In this document: positions 45,330 to 56,785 of the stretch, in pieces | Layout of the letters: each line of letters begins with the position of its first letter | Numbering within the stretch: position 1 is the first letter of the stretch | Made by a program: the position numbers and the translations under genes | Notes under the pieces: model-generated | Told to the model about the DNA's origin: nothing | The model's database searches: none | Seen by the model: only the letters and a program-made list of their open reading frames with translations | Assembly: GCF_050624435.1 (NCBI RefSeq) | Contig: NC_134535.1 | Coordinates: 124,979,731 to 125,043,730 of the forward strand | Source: Tenrec ecaudatus | Lineage: Eukaryota; Chordata; Mammalia; Afrosoricida; Tenrecidae | DNA length: 64,000 nucleotides | Reading direction: 5' to 3'

Positions 45330-45935
45330 TTGAAACAAAAGTTTATCACAATGACCAATAAGCAGAATCAAAGTGAATGGAGAAGAGACGGAAGCAGTCA
45401 AGGATTTCATTTTACTTAGCATCACAAACATCCATGGAAGCAGCAGTCAGGACACTGAACTACACACGTTACTGTATTAAAGTATTAAAAAGCAAAGGTG
45501 TCCTCTGGTGGACTGAGGTGTGCCTGGCAAAAGGCATTTTATTAGCAATCACCTCATATGCATACAAAAACCTGGACAATAACAATACATAAGAAACACT
45601 GAATGCATTTGAGTTACATTTATCATTGTGTAGGTGAAGCATGTTCATTATGTCATGGGCTGCCAGAAGAAGGAACACATGTAGTTGGAAGAAGTACAGC
45701 CAGAGTGCTCGCTAGAAGCAAGATGGTGAGACTGTCTCATATGCTCCTGTTATCAGGAGAGACCCGTCTGCGGACAAGGACATCGTGTTTGGTGAAGTGG
45801 ATGGGTAGGGAAAAGAGGACGATACCAACCGTGGGCACTAACACACTGACAATTGTGAAGACGGTGCGGGACCCCGCAGTGTTTCGTTCTGTTGTACATA
45901 GGGTCACTATGAGGCAGAACTCATAGCCCTGCCAC
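45330..45935 (+). mobile_element. RTE LINE 3' part
   Basis: It contains GTCAAGGATTTCATTTTACT, then CATTACTGTATTAAAG-like sequence, GTTGGAAGAAGTACAGCCAG, 'ttatcaggagagacccgtctgcgg', and the tail GTGTTTCGTTCTGTTGTACA. It is a frame-broken copy of the last ~600 bp. Confidence 0.85.
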
Positions 45936-46880
45936 CCTGGAACTAAGTTTTTCCTGAGAAAAAGATCAAATGCCATTGTACTTGAGGCTACAGTTATTCA
46001 ATACTTAAATTCTGAGATGATATCATTTCTGCCTTTCTGGTCTTAAAAATGTTACATCCTTCACAGAATGATGGTCGTGGTTAATGGTAATTCGTGATGT
46101 CTCTCTAGGTCAATATGAAGTCGACAGCATTATGATGATTTCCTGCTCCTTCCCACACCCCATCCTTTATCTGCCCACTGGTTTTGTTTGTTTTTTTAAT
46201 ATGTCTGGGATAGACTCTCCCCTCCCCCCATCAAAGCTCATCTTGAATATCACATAGGTAACAATGTCTGGATTATAAAGAACAAACTATTGAATCCTAC
46301 AACGTCTCAATAAGAGTCATTCAAAGAACCAAGGCATCTTCTTGGTGGTTACTTATTTCCTTTTTCCAGGAAGGCCATGAAATTTGCTAGAGAAATTCAC
46401 AAACATGTTGGTTTATTTTTTTCATATTAAACACGTAATTCATATTTAGTTTAGGTTAGTGGCCAACTCTGTAATACATCTTATACATAAATCAGTTAAC
46501 CTAATTATAAGTCCAAGAGGGGCTTTACAAAATAATATATTGCTATTCTTTCATTTTCATTGCATTACTATAAAAGAGATAACAAAAGAGAAGATCAAGT
46601 TATAGTAGGCTAATTACTTATAATAATGAACTTTGACTGACAATAAACAAAAATATTTTCAAATTTATCAAGCATGTGTTTTTATTATGAGGAGGCCTGG
46701 ATATTATATAATATATTATCTATACTTTCCTACTTATTAAGGATTCTAGAAGAAAAGCCATGCCCTCCTTTGACTTTCCATTGATCTTAAGGACTATAGA
46801 TGTATATAATTTAAATATATTTACATGGATTGCTATATGTGGTATTTACATAATCTCATGTCAATTTGAAGATATATAAA
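45936..46880. other. Unannotated AT-rich stretch
   Basis: No gene or repeat recognised. Confidence 0.45.
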
Positions 46881-47232
46881 AGTGTCGGGATGGTGTTCAA
46901 CCTGTCAATCAGGTCAGGGCCTGATGGTGCCTCCTTGCGGGCATGGCCTTCTCAAGAGGAAGGGAAGCTCCTCTGCTCTCTCTGCCTTCACCTTCCTGCT
47001 GGCTGACCCTGGTTGCTGCCAGAGCCCTGTGATGTTATCACCACCGTTGGATCCACAGGACTTTCCACCCACCAACCTGTGATCTTCCTGCATTCTGCAT
47101 CATTGCATGTGGCTGTGTAAGTCTGAAGAGGGACTGATGGATTAGTATTGAAATTATGGAATTGAGTTGGGCTGAGCTGGGATGTTTTCTTGATATATAA
47201 TTACTTCTTGATATAAAGCTCTTTTTTCTTTT

Positions 47233-48745
47233 TTTTTATCATCTTCAGATGTAAGGAATTAATAGAGGTAGGGGAGACTGAGGCAGGCCCAGTTACAGCA
47301 AACATACAGGGGCAGGGAGGTGGGGAGAAAGTAGCAAATTTGGTCTTGAACTTGGGGGGGTAAGAAAGTGAGGATCCTTGAGTCTGGGGTGTGGGGTACA
47401 GCAGGAAGAAGACCCGGTCTGAGGAGGGACTGAGGATGGTCCAGTGGGGGGAAGCCACAGGGCCTGCCCCTCGGTGCTTAGGAAAAGGCACTTGGCTCAG
47501 TCTCCTTCAGCCCACAGCCCACCCGAGGAGATGGGAGTCCCTGAGCCCTTTTCAAGGGCCTGGCAGCCCCTGCTGATTGAGCTTCTGGAAGAAGCTTTTG
47601 CCGAACTCCTAAGTGCTGATCATAATGGCACAGGAAGGGGCGGCCTTGATGATCCGGGGTAGGAAGCCTGCAAAGAGCCCCTTGGTGCCCGACTGGGCCT
47701 AGATCCTCCGCAGCAGCACCCAGGTGGAGTCAACCCGTGGTGGCCTCACTCTCAGAGCCTGCGCTGTGCCCAGCGCGACTTGGCGCTGAGTCTTCACCAC
47801 ATCGAAGGGCAGAGTCAGGATGGCTGCCACCTTCCCTGAGATTCCGCCAGCCACAAAGCTGATGCCCACGGATGTCTGGTCCTTTGGCCTGGGCCCACTC
47901 AGCCAGCTCTTCACCAGCTCGTAGTTGAACCAATACGGGGCTGAGAAGGGCACATCCCGCAGGGCAGTGGGCCCCAGCCCAGCCACAGGGAGGCCAGCCG
48001 CCCCTAGCCACTGCAGCCTGCACAGAGGCGCCCAGCTCCCGGTAGGACACATGCTGAGCCTGTAGCTTCGTCCTCACCAGCTCCAAGGGGCTGACCACAG
48101 TCACAGTGCCCAAGCGGGCCAGAGTGCCAGCCACCATGGGGGCATAGCGGTCAGAGGTCAAGGCTCGGTCGCACAGGAAGGTCTTGAGTTGGTCATAAGA
48201 GGTGAAGTAGATGGCAGTGGCAGGCACAGTCATCACCAGGGTGGCTGGGAGGCCACTCCACAGGGTCCTGGCGCCCTCGTGCCGCACAATCTTCACAAAG
48301 GCATCCGTGGTGCCGGTGAACTGGGTGGGGTCATGAAACCAGGTGGTGCAGCGCGCGCTGTGTGGGCACAGGTAGAGGGGCTCCAGGACACCGTTGCAGT
48401 GCAGGAGGCACGTCCATTTGGTGTCGGAGGCGCTCCAGAGGCTAGAGGGCGGCTTCAGTTCGGGGGCCACCGAGGGGCGCTGGGACTGCAGACGCACCTT
48501 CACCACGTCCAGGGGCGTCATGAAGAGAGAGGTGACCACTGCTCCAGCGCCCGAGGCCACCATTTGTTGGAGGGGGCTAATGCCCCCCGGGTCCTGGTCA
48601 GCCATCTTGCGCTCTCAATCCTGACTCTAGGCCGGTGCTCGCGCGGCGAGGCGCTGGGAACCTGGCGGGCCCATAGGGGCTGCTGCCGGTGCACGGTCCA
48701 CGGGCGCTCAGAGGCCTCCGCTTGCTTAGAGCGGTCGGGCTGGCC
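47233..48745 (-). pseudogene. SLC25A39: SLC25A39 processed retrocopy
   Basis: SLC25A39 is a mitochondrial inner-membrane carrier linked to glutathione import. From ATG 48,605 the minus strand reads MADQDPGGISPLQQMVASGA, VVTSLFMTPLDVVKVRLQSQ (first carrier signature PLDVVKVRLQ), FVKIVRHEGARTLWSGLPAT and PLELVRTKLQAQHVSYRELG. A frameshift near 48,010 follows. A second frame continues with YWFNYELVKSWLSGPRPKD and TLPFDVVKTQRQVALG, stops at 47,697-47,699, then resumes with the KGLFAGFLPRIIKA region. No introns are present. A 3' UTR and A-rich tail end at about 47,238. Flanking CTCTTTTTTCTTTT copies (47,219-47,232 and 48,746-48,759) are a perfect 14-bp target duplication. A short exon-sized piece after 'SDTKW' is absent, as in a shorter splice form. 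Confidence 0.95.
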
Positions 48746-48754
48746 CTCTTTTTT

Positions 48755-49260
48755 CTTTTAAAAAAAAATCATTTTATTGGGGGCTCATACCTCTCTTATT
48801 ACAATCCACATATACACCCATTGTTTCAAGCACATTTGTACATTTGTTGCCATCAATCTCAAAATTTTGCTTTCTACTTGAGCCCTTGGTATCAACTCAT
48901 TTTCCCCCTCCCTCATGAACCTTCAATAATTTATAAATTATTATTTTGCCATGTTTTACACTGTCCGACATCTCCCTTAACCCACTTTTCTGTTGTCCGT
49001 CCCCCAGGGAGGAGTTTATATGTAGATCCTTGTAATAGGTTTCCCCTTTCCACCTCACCCTCCCTCCACCCTCTTGGTATCTCCACTCTCAGCACTGGTC
49101 CTAAAGGGATCATCTGTCCTGGATTCCCTGTGTTTCCAGTTCCTTTCTGTAACAGTGTATATCCTCTGGTCTAGCATGATTCGTAAGGTAGAATTGGGAT
49201 CATGATAGTGGGGGGAGGAAGCATTTAGGAACTAGAGGAAAGTTGTATGTTTCATCACTG
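48755..49260 (-). mobile_element. T-repeat copy, 3' ~500 bp
   Basis: It starts with the tail CTTTTAAAAAAAAATCATTT and ATTGGGGGCTCATACC, and ends at 'gttgtatgtttcatcactg'. It inserted in the LTR with a 15-bp duplication ATAAAGCTCTTTTTT. The SLC25A39 retrocopy later entered at its left edge, because the retrocopy's duplication includes the first bases of this tail. Confidence 0.95.
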
Positions 49261-49333
49261 ATAAAGCTCTTTTTTACACATCTATGACTATCTCTGGATT
49301 TGTTTCTCTAGTAACCTGGCCTAACACATTATA

Positions 49334-49774
49334 ATATAAATTTATAATAATTAGATTTAAATAATAAAATATATGCAAATTTATATGACACAATTGGCCA
49401 AATTCCGTTTCCCCACTTATCAATTAGCCTCGAATTCTGGACTTACCTATTACAAATTTTTTAGGCCATAACAAAATTATGACATCTGTAGCCTATGTGT
49501 ACATAGGCTTTATAATATGCTTATATAATATACATATATTTTATTATGTTACAGATGAAAGTCTATGGAACAGACAGTTGCTTCATTCTTGTGTTCTTGG
49601 GCTCAGAATTTCTTTCTAGTTGTTACCAAGCAAAGTTTTAGAATGGAGATTCACATCTACTTCTGATAAGCCCTCCTTTATTGTAGAGACTGAAAAATCT
49701 CAAACTATATTTCTCAGAGCATCTATGCTTTTGGTTATAAGTTATTCCCCACCAGTTATTTATTCACCCTGTTA
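49334..49774. other. Unannotated AT-rich stretch
   Basis: No gene or repeat recognised. Confidence 0.5.
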
Positions 49775-49965
49775 CCATTGCTAGTGAGTCAATTCCACCA
49801 CCTGGTGTCGCCATCTGTGCAGAGTAGGTTTTCAAGGCTGTGACCTTTCAGAAGTCTATCACTAGCCTGTCTTCTGAGGGACCTGCTGGGGGCTTGAACT
49901 GCCAACCTTTCCACCTGATAAGTCAAGTGCTTACCCATATGCACCACCAGCTCTGTCTTGGGATT
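49775..49965 (-). mobile_element. AfroSINE
   Basis: 'ctagtgagtcaattccaccacctggtgtcgcc' and 'cttgaactgccaacctttcc' precede the reversed head near 49,945-49,960. Confidence 0.8.
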
Positions 49966-50061
49966 TAAAAATAAAAGGCAAAGGGTGGTGGAAAAATTGG
50001 GGAAAGTATTGTTTATTCAGGATTATACAAATTGAAGAACTCAACATTACTGAATTGAGGT

Positions 50062-50563
50062 AGTTAGTTTATTGTGCCAACCTGGCCAATAAACACATGT
50101 GGGGTTAATTGAAGGGCAGAGAGATAAATGGCTCGGTGAGCCTCGCCTTTCTAGTTCTCAGGTCTCTGGCTTTGTGATGATCAGACCAGAGTGCAGCTGC
50201 CCTAGGCAGTTCTCTGCTTCAGTTGGCAAATCTCACTTCCTGCAGGACATCCCCAAGGAAAAGCCACATGGACCTACCCTGATGCAGCCCTAGGAGCTGG
50301 AACAGCCATGTGGAGACCCCTGACAGTGCTAAGATGCTTACACATTTACTGACTCGGCTCTCCTCCTGCAGTCATCATCACTGAGTTTGTTTTGTGAGAT
50401 GGAGGAGGACTTTGTGGATTGTTAATGAGTTAATGTTGAACTTGTGGGCTTGGGCTGCACTGGGTTGGGATGTTTTCTTGATGTACACTCACCCTTTATA
50501 TAAAACTCTCTTATACATGAGTTTCTATGGATTTGTTTCTCTAAAGTACTCAGACTAACACAT
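50062..50563 (+). mobile_element. MaLR/MLT-like solo LTR
   Basis: It opens 'tagttagtttattgtgccaacctggcc' and closes 'atggatttgtttctctaaagtactcagactaacaca'. The LTR has a TATATAAA-like site near 50,495. It is about 500 bp long. It is a fossil. Confidence 0.65.
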
Positions 50564-51000
50564 GAATGATACATGTAGAAATTGTCACATTGGCATGTTT
50601 GGTTGTGTATATTTTTACCACAAGAAAACCAGCTTTTTTTTTTTTTTAACAATGCTGATGAGTACTGCCATTTATTGAGCCAAGCACAAAGTGAAGGATT
50701 TGCATGTTACTTGTACATCTTGCTGTTACAGGTGTGAAACTGATGACAAAGAAGGCCAGGGTCTTCTTCTGGGCTAATGAGAAATAACACAAGCTCTAAA
50801 AGTTTCCTTTCAAGTCGTGCATCATCTCCACTCTCTCACTGACAGAACTCGGTGACATGTCCAACAGTACTTTTCAAATCAGTATTGGCTCATTTCAATA
50901 TTTTCAATTTCCCTTTTATCACTTAACAAATCTACCTAGTTCCCTATAGTTCTGTAAATATACAGAGTTTTAAAAATATTTAAATGTGTTTTTTTCCTTT
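50564..51000. other. Unannotated stretch
   Basis: A T run lies at 50,635-50,648. No gene recognised. Confidence 0.45.
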
Positions 51001-51115
51001 TCTTTTCAATCATTTTATTGGGGGCTCATACAACTTTTATCACAATCCATACACCCATCAACTGTGTCACGCACATTTGTACACTCCTTGCCCTCATTCT
51101 CAAAACATGGAAACC
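51001..51115 (-). mobile_element. T-repeat copy, 3' ~115 bp
   Basis: CTTTTCAATCATTTTATTGG through 'ttgccctcattctcaaaacatgg' is a short reversed 3' end. Confidence 0.9.
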
Positions 51116-51304
51116 AATTTTTTTTAAAGGGAGGCGATGGCCATCTCCCTGCCGCTTTGGCTGTTGCTGCTGCTGTCGTGGAAAGGTTTAGTTTTTCTGC
51201 AGCAGTTTTCCAAGGTCCACTTGCTAGCTTCTGGCTCCGGAAGGCTGTTGAAGTAGTAGTAGCAACAGTAGATCCTCAGCCAGAAAAGCCAAACAAAACG
51301 AATG

Positions 51305-51425
51305 TATGGTTTTCAATGGTTTTGACTTTTTGAGAAGTAGATTACCAGATCTTTATTCTGAAGCACTACTGGGTAGATTCGAACAGCCAATCTTTGGGTT
51401 ACTCATTTGTGCCACCTGAGCAATA
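51305..51425 (-). mobile_element. AfroSINE variant
   Basis: 'gagaagtagattaccagatctttattctgaagcactactgggtagattcgaacagccaa' is the reversed body of an AfroSINE variant, ending in 'tgtgccacctgag'. Confidence 0.65.
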
Positions 51426-51967
51426 ATTTGTCCACGGTACTCTTCCTTGCTTGGTTTGAAACCATTGATTGTTACAGTGATAATGAATAGCCAGCGTGAT
51501 ACACATTCTTAAACCACTAGGCCTATTAGAGCCTAGGAAATCATAATAAAGATAGGTACCTTTTTTGGACAAAGAGTAGGCTTTTTAGAAAAAGGTAAAA
51601 ATATTGCTAAAATGTGGCTCTAAGAAATAAGTCTGGCAACCTGATCTCAGAGCTATGGTTCCTGCAAAGAAGGACGATGAGAAGAAGTCATTTGGTTATT
51701 AATGAAGTTATGACCACAGTACACCATCAATATTCACAAATGCATCCATGGTGTGAGCTTCAAAAAGCAGGCTCCTTGGGCCTCAAGTAGATTCTGATTT
51801 TACCATGAAGGAGATAGGGCTGCCAGATGTATGAAAGGGTACGAGGCTCAAGAAAGCTGTCTAGGACAAAGGAATGAGGTATGTTCCATACCATATCTGT
51901 GTATGTTTGTCCAGAGAAAACGTAAGGAGTTTGAAAATTCATCAAAGAAGCTTTACACATTGATTAC
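51426..51967. other. Unannotated stretch
   Basis: No gene or repeat identified. Confidence 0.45.
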
Positions 51968-52620
51968 CTATGTGCCTGTAGTAGTTGTATCATCTGGTGT
52001 CAATTTGAGAGGATTATAAGTGAAGGGGTGGAGTCTGGCCTGTCCATCAAGATATAAGCAATGAGGCCTCTGTGTGGGCTTGGCCTTCTCCTGAAAATTC
52101 TGGGAACTCTGGTATTTCCTCTTTGGAGAGACTCTCTCTGCTTACTTCCTGTAAGACATCCCTGAGGAGAAGCCACATGGACCTACCCTCATGCAGCCTT
52201 GGGTGCTGGAGAAGCCCATAGAGACCCCTGCCAGAGCCGAGATGCTTATAATGCCACTGGATCCAAAGACTTTCTACCCACTGGTCTGTGGTCATCCTGC
52301 ACTTGGCATCATTGCATATGTTTCATCAGTCTGAAGAGGACTTTATAGTCTGAAGAGTCCCTATGGACATATCGGCTAATATCAGACTTATGGGCTTGGA
52401 CTGGACTGGGTTGGGATGCTTTCTTAATGTACCAGTACCCTTTATATAAATCACTCTCTTACACAAACGAGTTTCTCTTTTTTTGGTTTTATTTTTCTTT
52501 TAAAATCATTTTATTGGGGCTCATACAACTCAACACAATCCATGCATCCATCTATTGTATACACAAGAGTTTATCTGGATTTGTTTCTCTAGTCTACCTG
52601 GACAAACACAGTGCCTGTCA
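51968..52620 (+). mobile_element. MaLR/MLT-like solo LTR with a T-repeat inside
   Basis: The block has 'tatcatctggtgtcaatttgagagg', a central region parallel to the 50.1-kb copy, and ends 'ctggatttgtttctctagtctacctggacaaacaca'. A short T-repeat interrupts at 52,480-52,560. It is a fossil. Confidence 0.65.
52480..52560 (-). mobile_element. T-repeat copy, 3' ~80 bp, inside an LTR
   Basis: The T-rich tail and TAAAATCATTTTATTGGGGC form the reversed 3' end. ACACAAACGAGTTTCTCT on the left and ACACAAGAGTTTATCT on the right look like a worn target duplication. Confidence 0.85.
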
Positions 52621-52804
52621 CTACTTTTAAAAACCTAGTCAATATGGAAGAAACAAATGGCTGATTACCAAATAATGCTATAGAACTGCAAAAGCAAACA
52701 ATAACAACAAAAACTAGCAAATAAAAGTACTACATGAGTGGCTTCTATAAACACCCACCTGCTTGCACATTACCACGCAGTCTTTAGCTTTTTACATCCC
52801 TATG

Positions 52805-52962
52805 CTGATGGCACTGTGGGTTACTGGTGTTGGGCGGCCAAGGCCAAAGACTATGGTCCAGCGGGTGAGTGGGGAGGCTGCACAGATTTACCGTCTTGGA
52901 AACCCGATTCAGGGTCACTATGAGTCACTACCAACTGGATGGCAACGAGTGTAGTAGCTCTC
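52805..52962 (+). mobile_element. AfroSINE, diverged
   Basis: 'gcactgtgggttactggtgttgggc' begins it. 'tcactatgagtcactaccaactggatggcaacgag' ends it. Confidence 0.7.
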
Positions 52963-53252
52963 TTTCCCAAAAGGCGAGGTTCTCCTCCACCCCATTCAGT
53001 CTATTATGTAACATAAGTACATGGTAGTCTAGGACCAAAGAATCGTAGGAATGTACCGATCGCGTATACTGCCAAAAGCCAGCGTATACACGACTTTGAA
53101 AGAGTAAACAGGAAACTATCATCAGCCCCACACAGGAAATGACCTTGCTTGAAGGCAACGAAGGTGGCGCGGGTTTCCCCTTCCCCCCGCCCCCCTATTT
53201 TCCTTGAGCTCTCTTCATTTCCGGGGTCTAATTTGGTTCTTATCTTCGACAA

Positions 53253-53427
53253 AGGAACCCTAGTAGCGCAGTGGCTAAAGCGTTCCGGCTGGTAGCCACA
53301 AGGTCAGCGGTTTTACTCAGCAAGAGAACGTGGCGGTCAGTTTCCATCAAGATTCACCAGCTTGGAAATCCTAAGGGACAACGCTGTAGGTCGTTAAGAG
53401 TCGGACTGCGACGGCAGGTTTTTTCCT
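53253..53427 (+). mobile_element. AfroSINE next to CpG island 2
   Basis: AAGGAACCCTAGTAGCGCAG is the tRNA-like head. 'ggtcgttaagagtcggactgcgacggcagg' is the tail. It is CpG-rich and close to consensus, so it may be fairly young or protected within the unmethylated island edge. Confidence 0.9.
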
Positions 53428-53429
53428 TT

Positions 53430-54300
53430 GGGGAGTGGGGTGGGTGGGTCGGGGGAAGGTGGCTCTACCACCGAGGGCTGTCTCCTCGGCCCCACCCTCG
53501 AACGCCTCCGCCAAAGAGTGGCCAATAGGCCCTTGCCATTCCCAGACGTTTTGATGTCTAGTTTGACGTCACTGCAAGCCCCGACCAATCAGCAGCCGGA
53601 GGTAGGAGGTACCCCAATCGCCTTCACTTCCTCTCCCAAACAGCCCTCCCCGCGCTTCACCCCGTGATGGATGAGGCGCGTAGCCAATCAACAAGCAGCC
53701 TGGGGCCCAGCCTACCCTGCGCCCAGCCAATTACCACGAAGACGGGGAGTCGAGACGCAGGATGGAAAACTCGCCCCTGCTTTTGGAAGTAAATTGAAGA
53801 GGTGCGACGGCACCCGAGGCGCGTTCGACCTAAGAGCGCGCCTATCGCAGACCTCACTCTGCCCACCTTTAGCCCCACCCCAAGGGGGGCTCTTGCCGCC
53901 CCCCCTAACCCCCCCCCCCGTTTCAGTAGCGCACGGCCCCGTTCCGGGAGAGAACCAGGCCCAGGGGTCGGTGCGCGCGTCCCCACGCGTCGCGCGGGCA
54001 GGGCTGGCGGAGCGGGGCCCGGGGGCCCGGGGCGCCTGCCTGCGCGACCAGCCTGCGTGCCTCCTCCCGGGCCCACGTTCCCCGCCGGAGCCGCCACGGG
54101 AGGGGGCGGGGCCGGGCGCCCGCTCCGCGCGCCCGCGGCTCCCACTTGTTAAGGTGGACCAGGCCTGCGACGCGTCCGGGCCGCCGGGCCACCCCGCCTT
54201 TCCCTGCCTTCGCCTGACTTACCGCTCCGGAGCCGAGGTCCGCTCCTTAGCTCCCCGCACCCGCTGGGCGGGTGTCCCAAATACGCGGGTCAGGCAAAGG
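53430..54300. promoter_or_regulatory. CpG island 2 with four CCAAT boxes and a CRE
   Basis: The island is CpG-dense over about 850 bp. CCAAT boxes occur in the same orientation at 53,522, 53,585, 53,684 and 53,727. A perfect palindromic TGACGTCA (CREB/ATF site) lies at 53,564-53,571. This is the classic layout of an NF-Y-driven TATA-less promoter. A minus-strand splice-donor match, GGAGCG|GTAAGT (intron begins at 54,222 going left), suggests a minus-strand first exon in 54,223-54,300. A plus-strand start downstream of the CCAAT cluster is equally possible, so the promoter may be bidirectional. The gene is not identified. Confidence 0.7.
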
Positions 54301-54657
54301 AAATAAAATGAGGTAGGGAACACGTTTTTACAGATGGGATAGGGAATCCTTTATGATTTAAGCTCTTCTGCAGTTGTCTACTCTTCTGCTGAGATCACCT
54401 TTTAATGTGGCAGCTTGGATTTTTCGGATGTTAACTAGGAGCTCAAACTTTGTGTGCTTCATATACCTAAAGGAATCGTTTGTATGTTGGGGTGTCTCTC
54501 CCTACTAGATCTGACACCCAATTCAGGGAGAAAGGACCCAGTTTCTAGTGGCCTGGGGTAACCTCAGACTCCCTTTATTACCCGTCCCAGAAAAGCTGGA
54601 AGTGTGAAGGTGGAGTATTGCAAGATTCTGTTTTCTCATTTGTAAATTGGGATACTA
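54301..54657. other. Unannotated stretch with a MIR-like tail
   Basis: TTTTCTCATTTGTAAATTGG at about 54,631-54,650 resembles a MIR core tail. Nothing else is recognised. Confidence 0.4.
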
Positions 54658-55096
54658 CCCTGTTTCCCCCAAAATAAGACAGTGTCTTATATTAATTTTT
54701 GCTCCCAAAGATGCGCTAGGTCTTGTTTTCAGGGGATGTCTTATTTTTCCATGAAGAAGAATGCGGTACACATTTATTGTTGAACAAAAAAGGAAATTTA
54801 TTACCTGTATACGGTAAGGTAGTAGTTGTCATCACAAACCAGCATAACCAGACAAACTGAATTCTACAGTATCAAGAACTTCTTGTTACTGCCATTATTT
54901 CCATGTACAACCATCTATGGTACTCATTTATCCAATGACAGTCATGTCATCATCTTCTGGAACATCATCATAACAACCCAAACCCTTATTTTCGGGGAGG
55001 TCTTATTTTTTGGGGGGAGATGCCTTATATTTCAGTGAGAGGCAAAACTGTAAGTAGGTCTTATTTTCGGGGATGTCTTACTTTCAGGGAAACAGG
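54658..55096 (+). mobile_element. TA-flanked inverted-repeat DNA transposon, non-autonomous
   Basis: The left end CCCTGTTTCCCCCAAAATAA and the reversed right end CCTGTTTCCCTGAAAGTAAG are imperfect inverted repeats, flanked by TA on both sides (54,656-54,657 and 55,097-55,098). TA target duplication points to the Tc1/mariner superfamily. The motif GTCTTATTTTCGGGG or close variants recurs several times near both ends. No transposase is encoded in its 439 bp. Confidence 0.75.
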
Positions 55097-55098
55097 TA

Positions 55099-55769
55099 CT
55101 ATGACTTAATGAGTTTCCTTTGAGTACTAAAAGGTACAGTGTAAGTGAAAGGACCTTGTAATCTGATTGGTGTAAATAAACATTAGGTAATATACATTCC
55201 ATAATTATAGTTAATAGTAAACATCTGTACAATGTTCCAGGTGGTTTTTTGGGTAACAGTTCTTTTTAAACTTTACTTTGCAAAAGTTCAAACGCATACG
55301 GATATAAAGGGAATAGGATTTTAAAACCACATGGAGTAATCATTTCTAAAGCCCCCATTTACCTCACCTCAAAGGTGGTTGTTTTGAAGCAACTTTCAGG
55401 CATTTCATCCCTAAATACTTCAGTATGCATCTCCAGATGATAAAGATCATTGAAAACAAAACCGGATACCATGAACACACAAGATAACAATAATACCTTA
55501 ATTGTCAAGTTAATATGTTGAAATTTAACCAACTATCCTATAATATCCTCCCCCCCACCCCCGTCCCCACCCACCCATTACTTTGTTTATCAAATCAGGA
55601 TCCCTTAAAAGGTTCACTTAAATAGTACTGGTCGATATATCTATTAAGCTTCTCTATTTTTAGGTTCCTCTTCTCTCAGGGACTTATTTAAATGTTGCAC
55701 GTATAAAGTCATATAATTCCTCCACAATACTATGCAGTAAGTGCTTCCATTTTTACTGGAAGTAAAGTA
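55099..55769. other. Unannotated stretch
   Basis: No gene found. A C-rich run lies near 55,550-55,577. Confidence 0.45.
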
Positions 55770-55905
55770 GGTCTTGACGTTTTCACTGATGAGGAAACAG
55801 AGTCACAAAGCAGTTAAGTGAGTTACTCAAGGATATGGTATAAAACCTGGGATTTTAATCCATGGAGGCTGTACTCTTACCCACTCTACAATGTGTCCTA
55901 TCACA
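55770..55905 (-). mobile_element. MIR SINE
   Basis: 'actgatgaggaaacagagtcacaaagcagttaagtgagttactcaagg' and 'aaacctgggattttaatcca' are well-known MIR blocks. Confidence 0.75.
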
Positions 55906-56602
55906 GGTGCTATAAAAGTATGTATCGCAGCATATTGTTACTGTGTCGGAGCGGTGGAATCAGCTCCAATTCATGGTGAGCCTCTAAGTACAGCAGAGCG
56001 AAAGGATGCCTGGTCCTGTATCAATCGTATGGAGAAGAGTTTTGCTCAAAGTAGACTAACTCCTCACACATTTTCTGTTCCCTTACAAAGTGTTTTGATT
56101 CTCTGCATGTTTCAGTGCCACTGTTTTTTATCCTCCACAAAGGGAGAATGAGTGCACAGACTTCTCATTCTTAGAGTAGAAACCAAACCAAACAATGGCA
56201 GTTATTTCTTAACTTAAAAAAATCGCATAAGTGAAACCCATAAAGCACTAATGATAAAGCAGAAATATAAATTCATCTTTAGTCTCACATATTGGATGCA
56301 TATCCATCTGTATGTGAGGGGTCTCCAAAAAGTTCATGGAGAATGTGAACTATGAAAAAACTAAGGATGGATTTGGATATTTTGGGTTTGGGTTTTGGTT
56401 GGAATAGGGGGACACCAAACTAAACTTGTACTAACGTGCTATAACATGTCTGAACAGATTCTAGTTTGAGGCACTGAGAAGGATAAGGCATCAGTTTGTA
56501 CAAAGTCACCACCAGAGCTGCTGAACTTGCTGTACCATGAATTCTGCTATAATGGAAGCAAGAACAAACAGGAAATTTGTGGCGAATCTTAGGTGGGCTT
56601 GA

Positions 56603-56785
56603 TCTCGCTGTCATCAAGTAGCTGCCTACCCATAGCGCCCTCATAGGGCAGGGTGGAACTACCCCTATACGTTTCCCAGACTGCAACTGTTTGTAGGAAT
56701 AGAAAGCCCCATCTTTCTTCCCAAGAGCTGGTGGTAGTTTCGACTTTGTGGATCCCTGCCCATTGCTTAACCACCTGTCTATTTG
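56603..56785 (-). mobile_element. AfroSINE inside mariner, reversed
   Basis: 'cgctgtcatcaagtagctgcc', 'gggcagggtggaactacccctatacg' and 'agaaagccccatctttcttccc' are AfroSINE blocks in reverse order. It abuts a plus-strand AfroSINE. Confidence 0.8.

Larger units (their letters stand above)
46885..49333 (+). mobile_element. MaLR/MLT-like LTR, split by a T-repeat and a retrocopy
   Basis: LTR sequence lies at 46,885-47,227 and resumes at 49,276-49,333, ending 'ggatttgtttctctagtaacctggcctaacaca'. Between them are the T-repeat and the SLC25A39 retrocopy. ATAAAGCTCTTTTTT occurs at 47,213-47,227 and 49,261-49,275, marking the original break. It is a fossil. Confidence 0.65.

Noticed and set aside
48689-49174. 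A 161-codon plus-strand frame beside the SLC25A39 retrocopy
   Set aside because: It crosses the junction between the retrocopy's 5' end and a reversed T-repeat, so it is a chance fusion.
53671-54306. A 211-codon plus-strand frame in CpG island 2
   Set aside because: There is no recognisable domain. Frames of similar length exist on the other strand and in other phases, as expected from GC-rich sequence with few stops.
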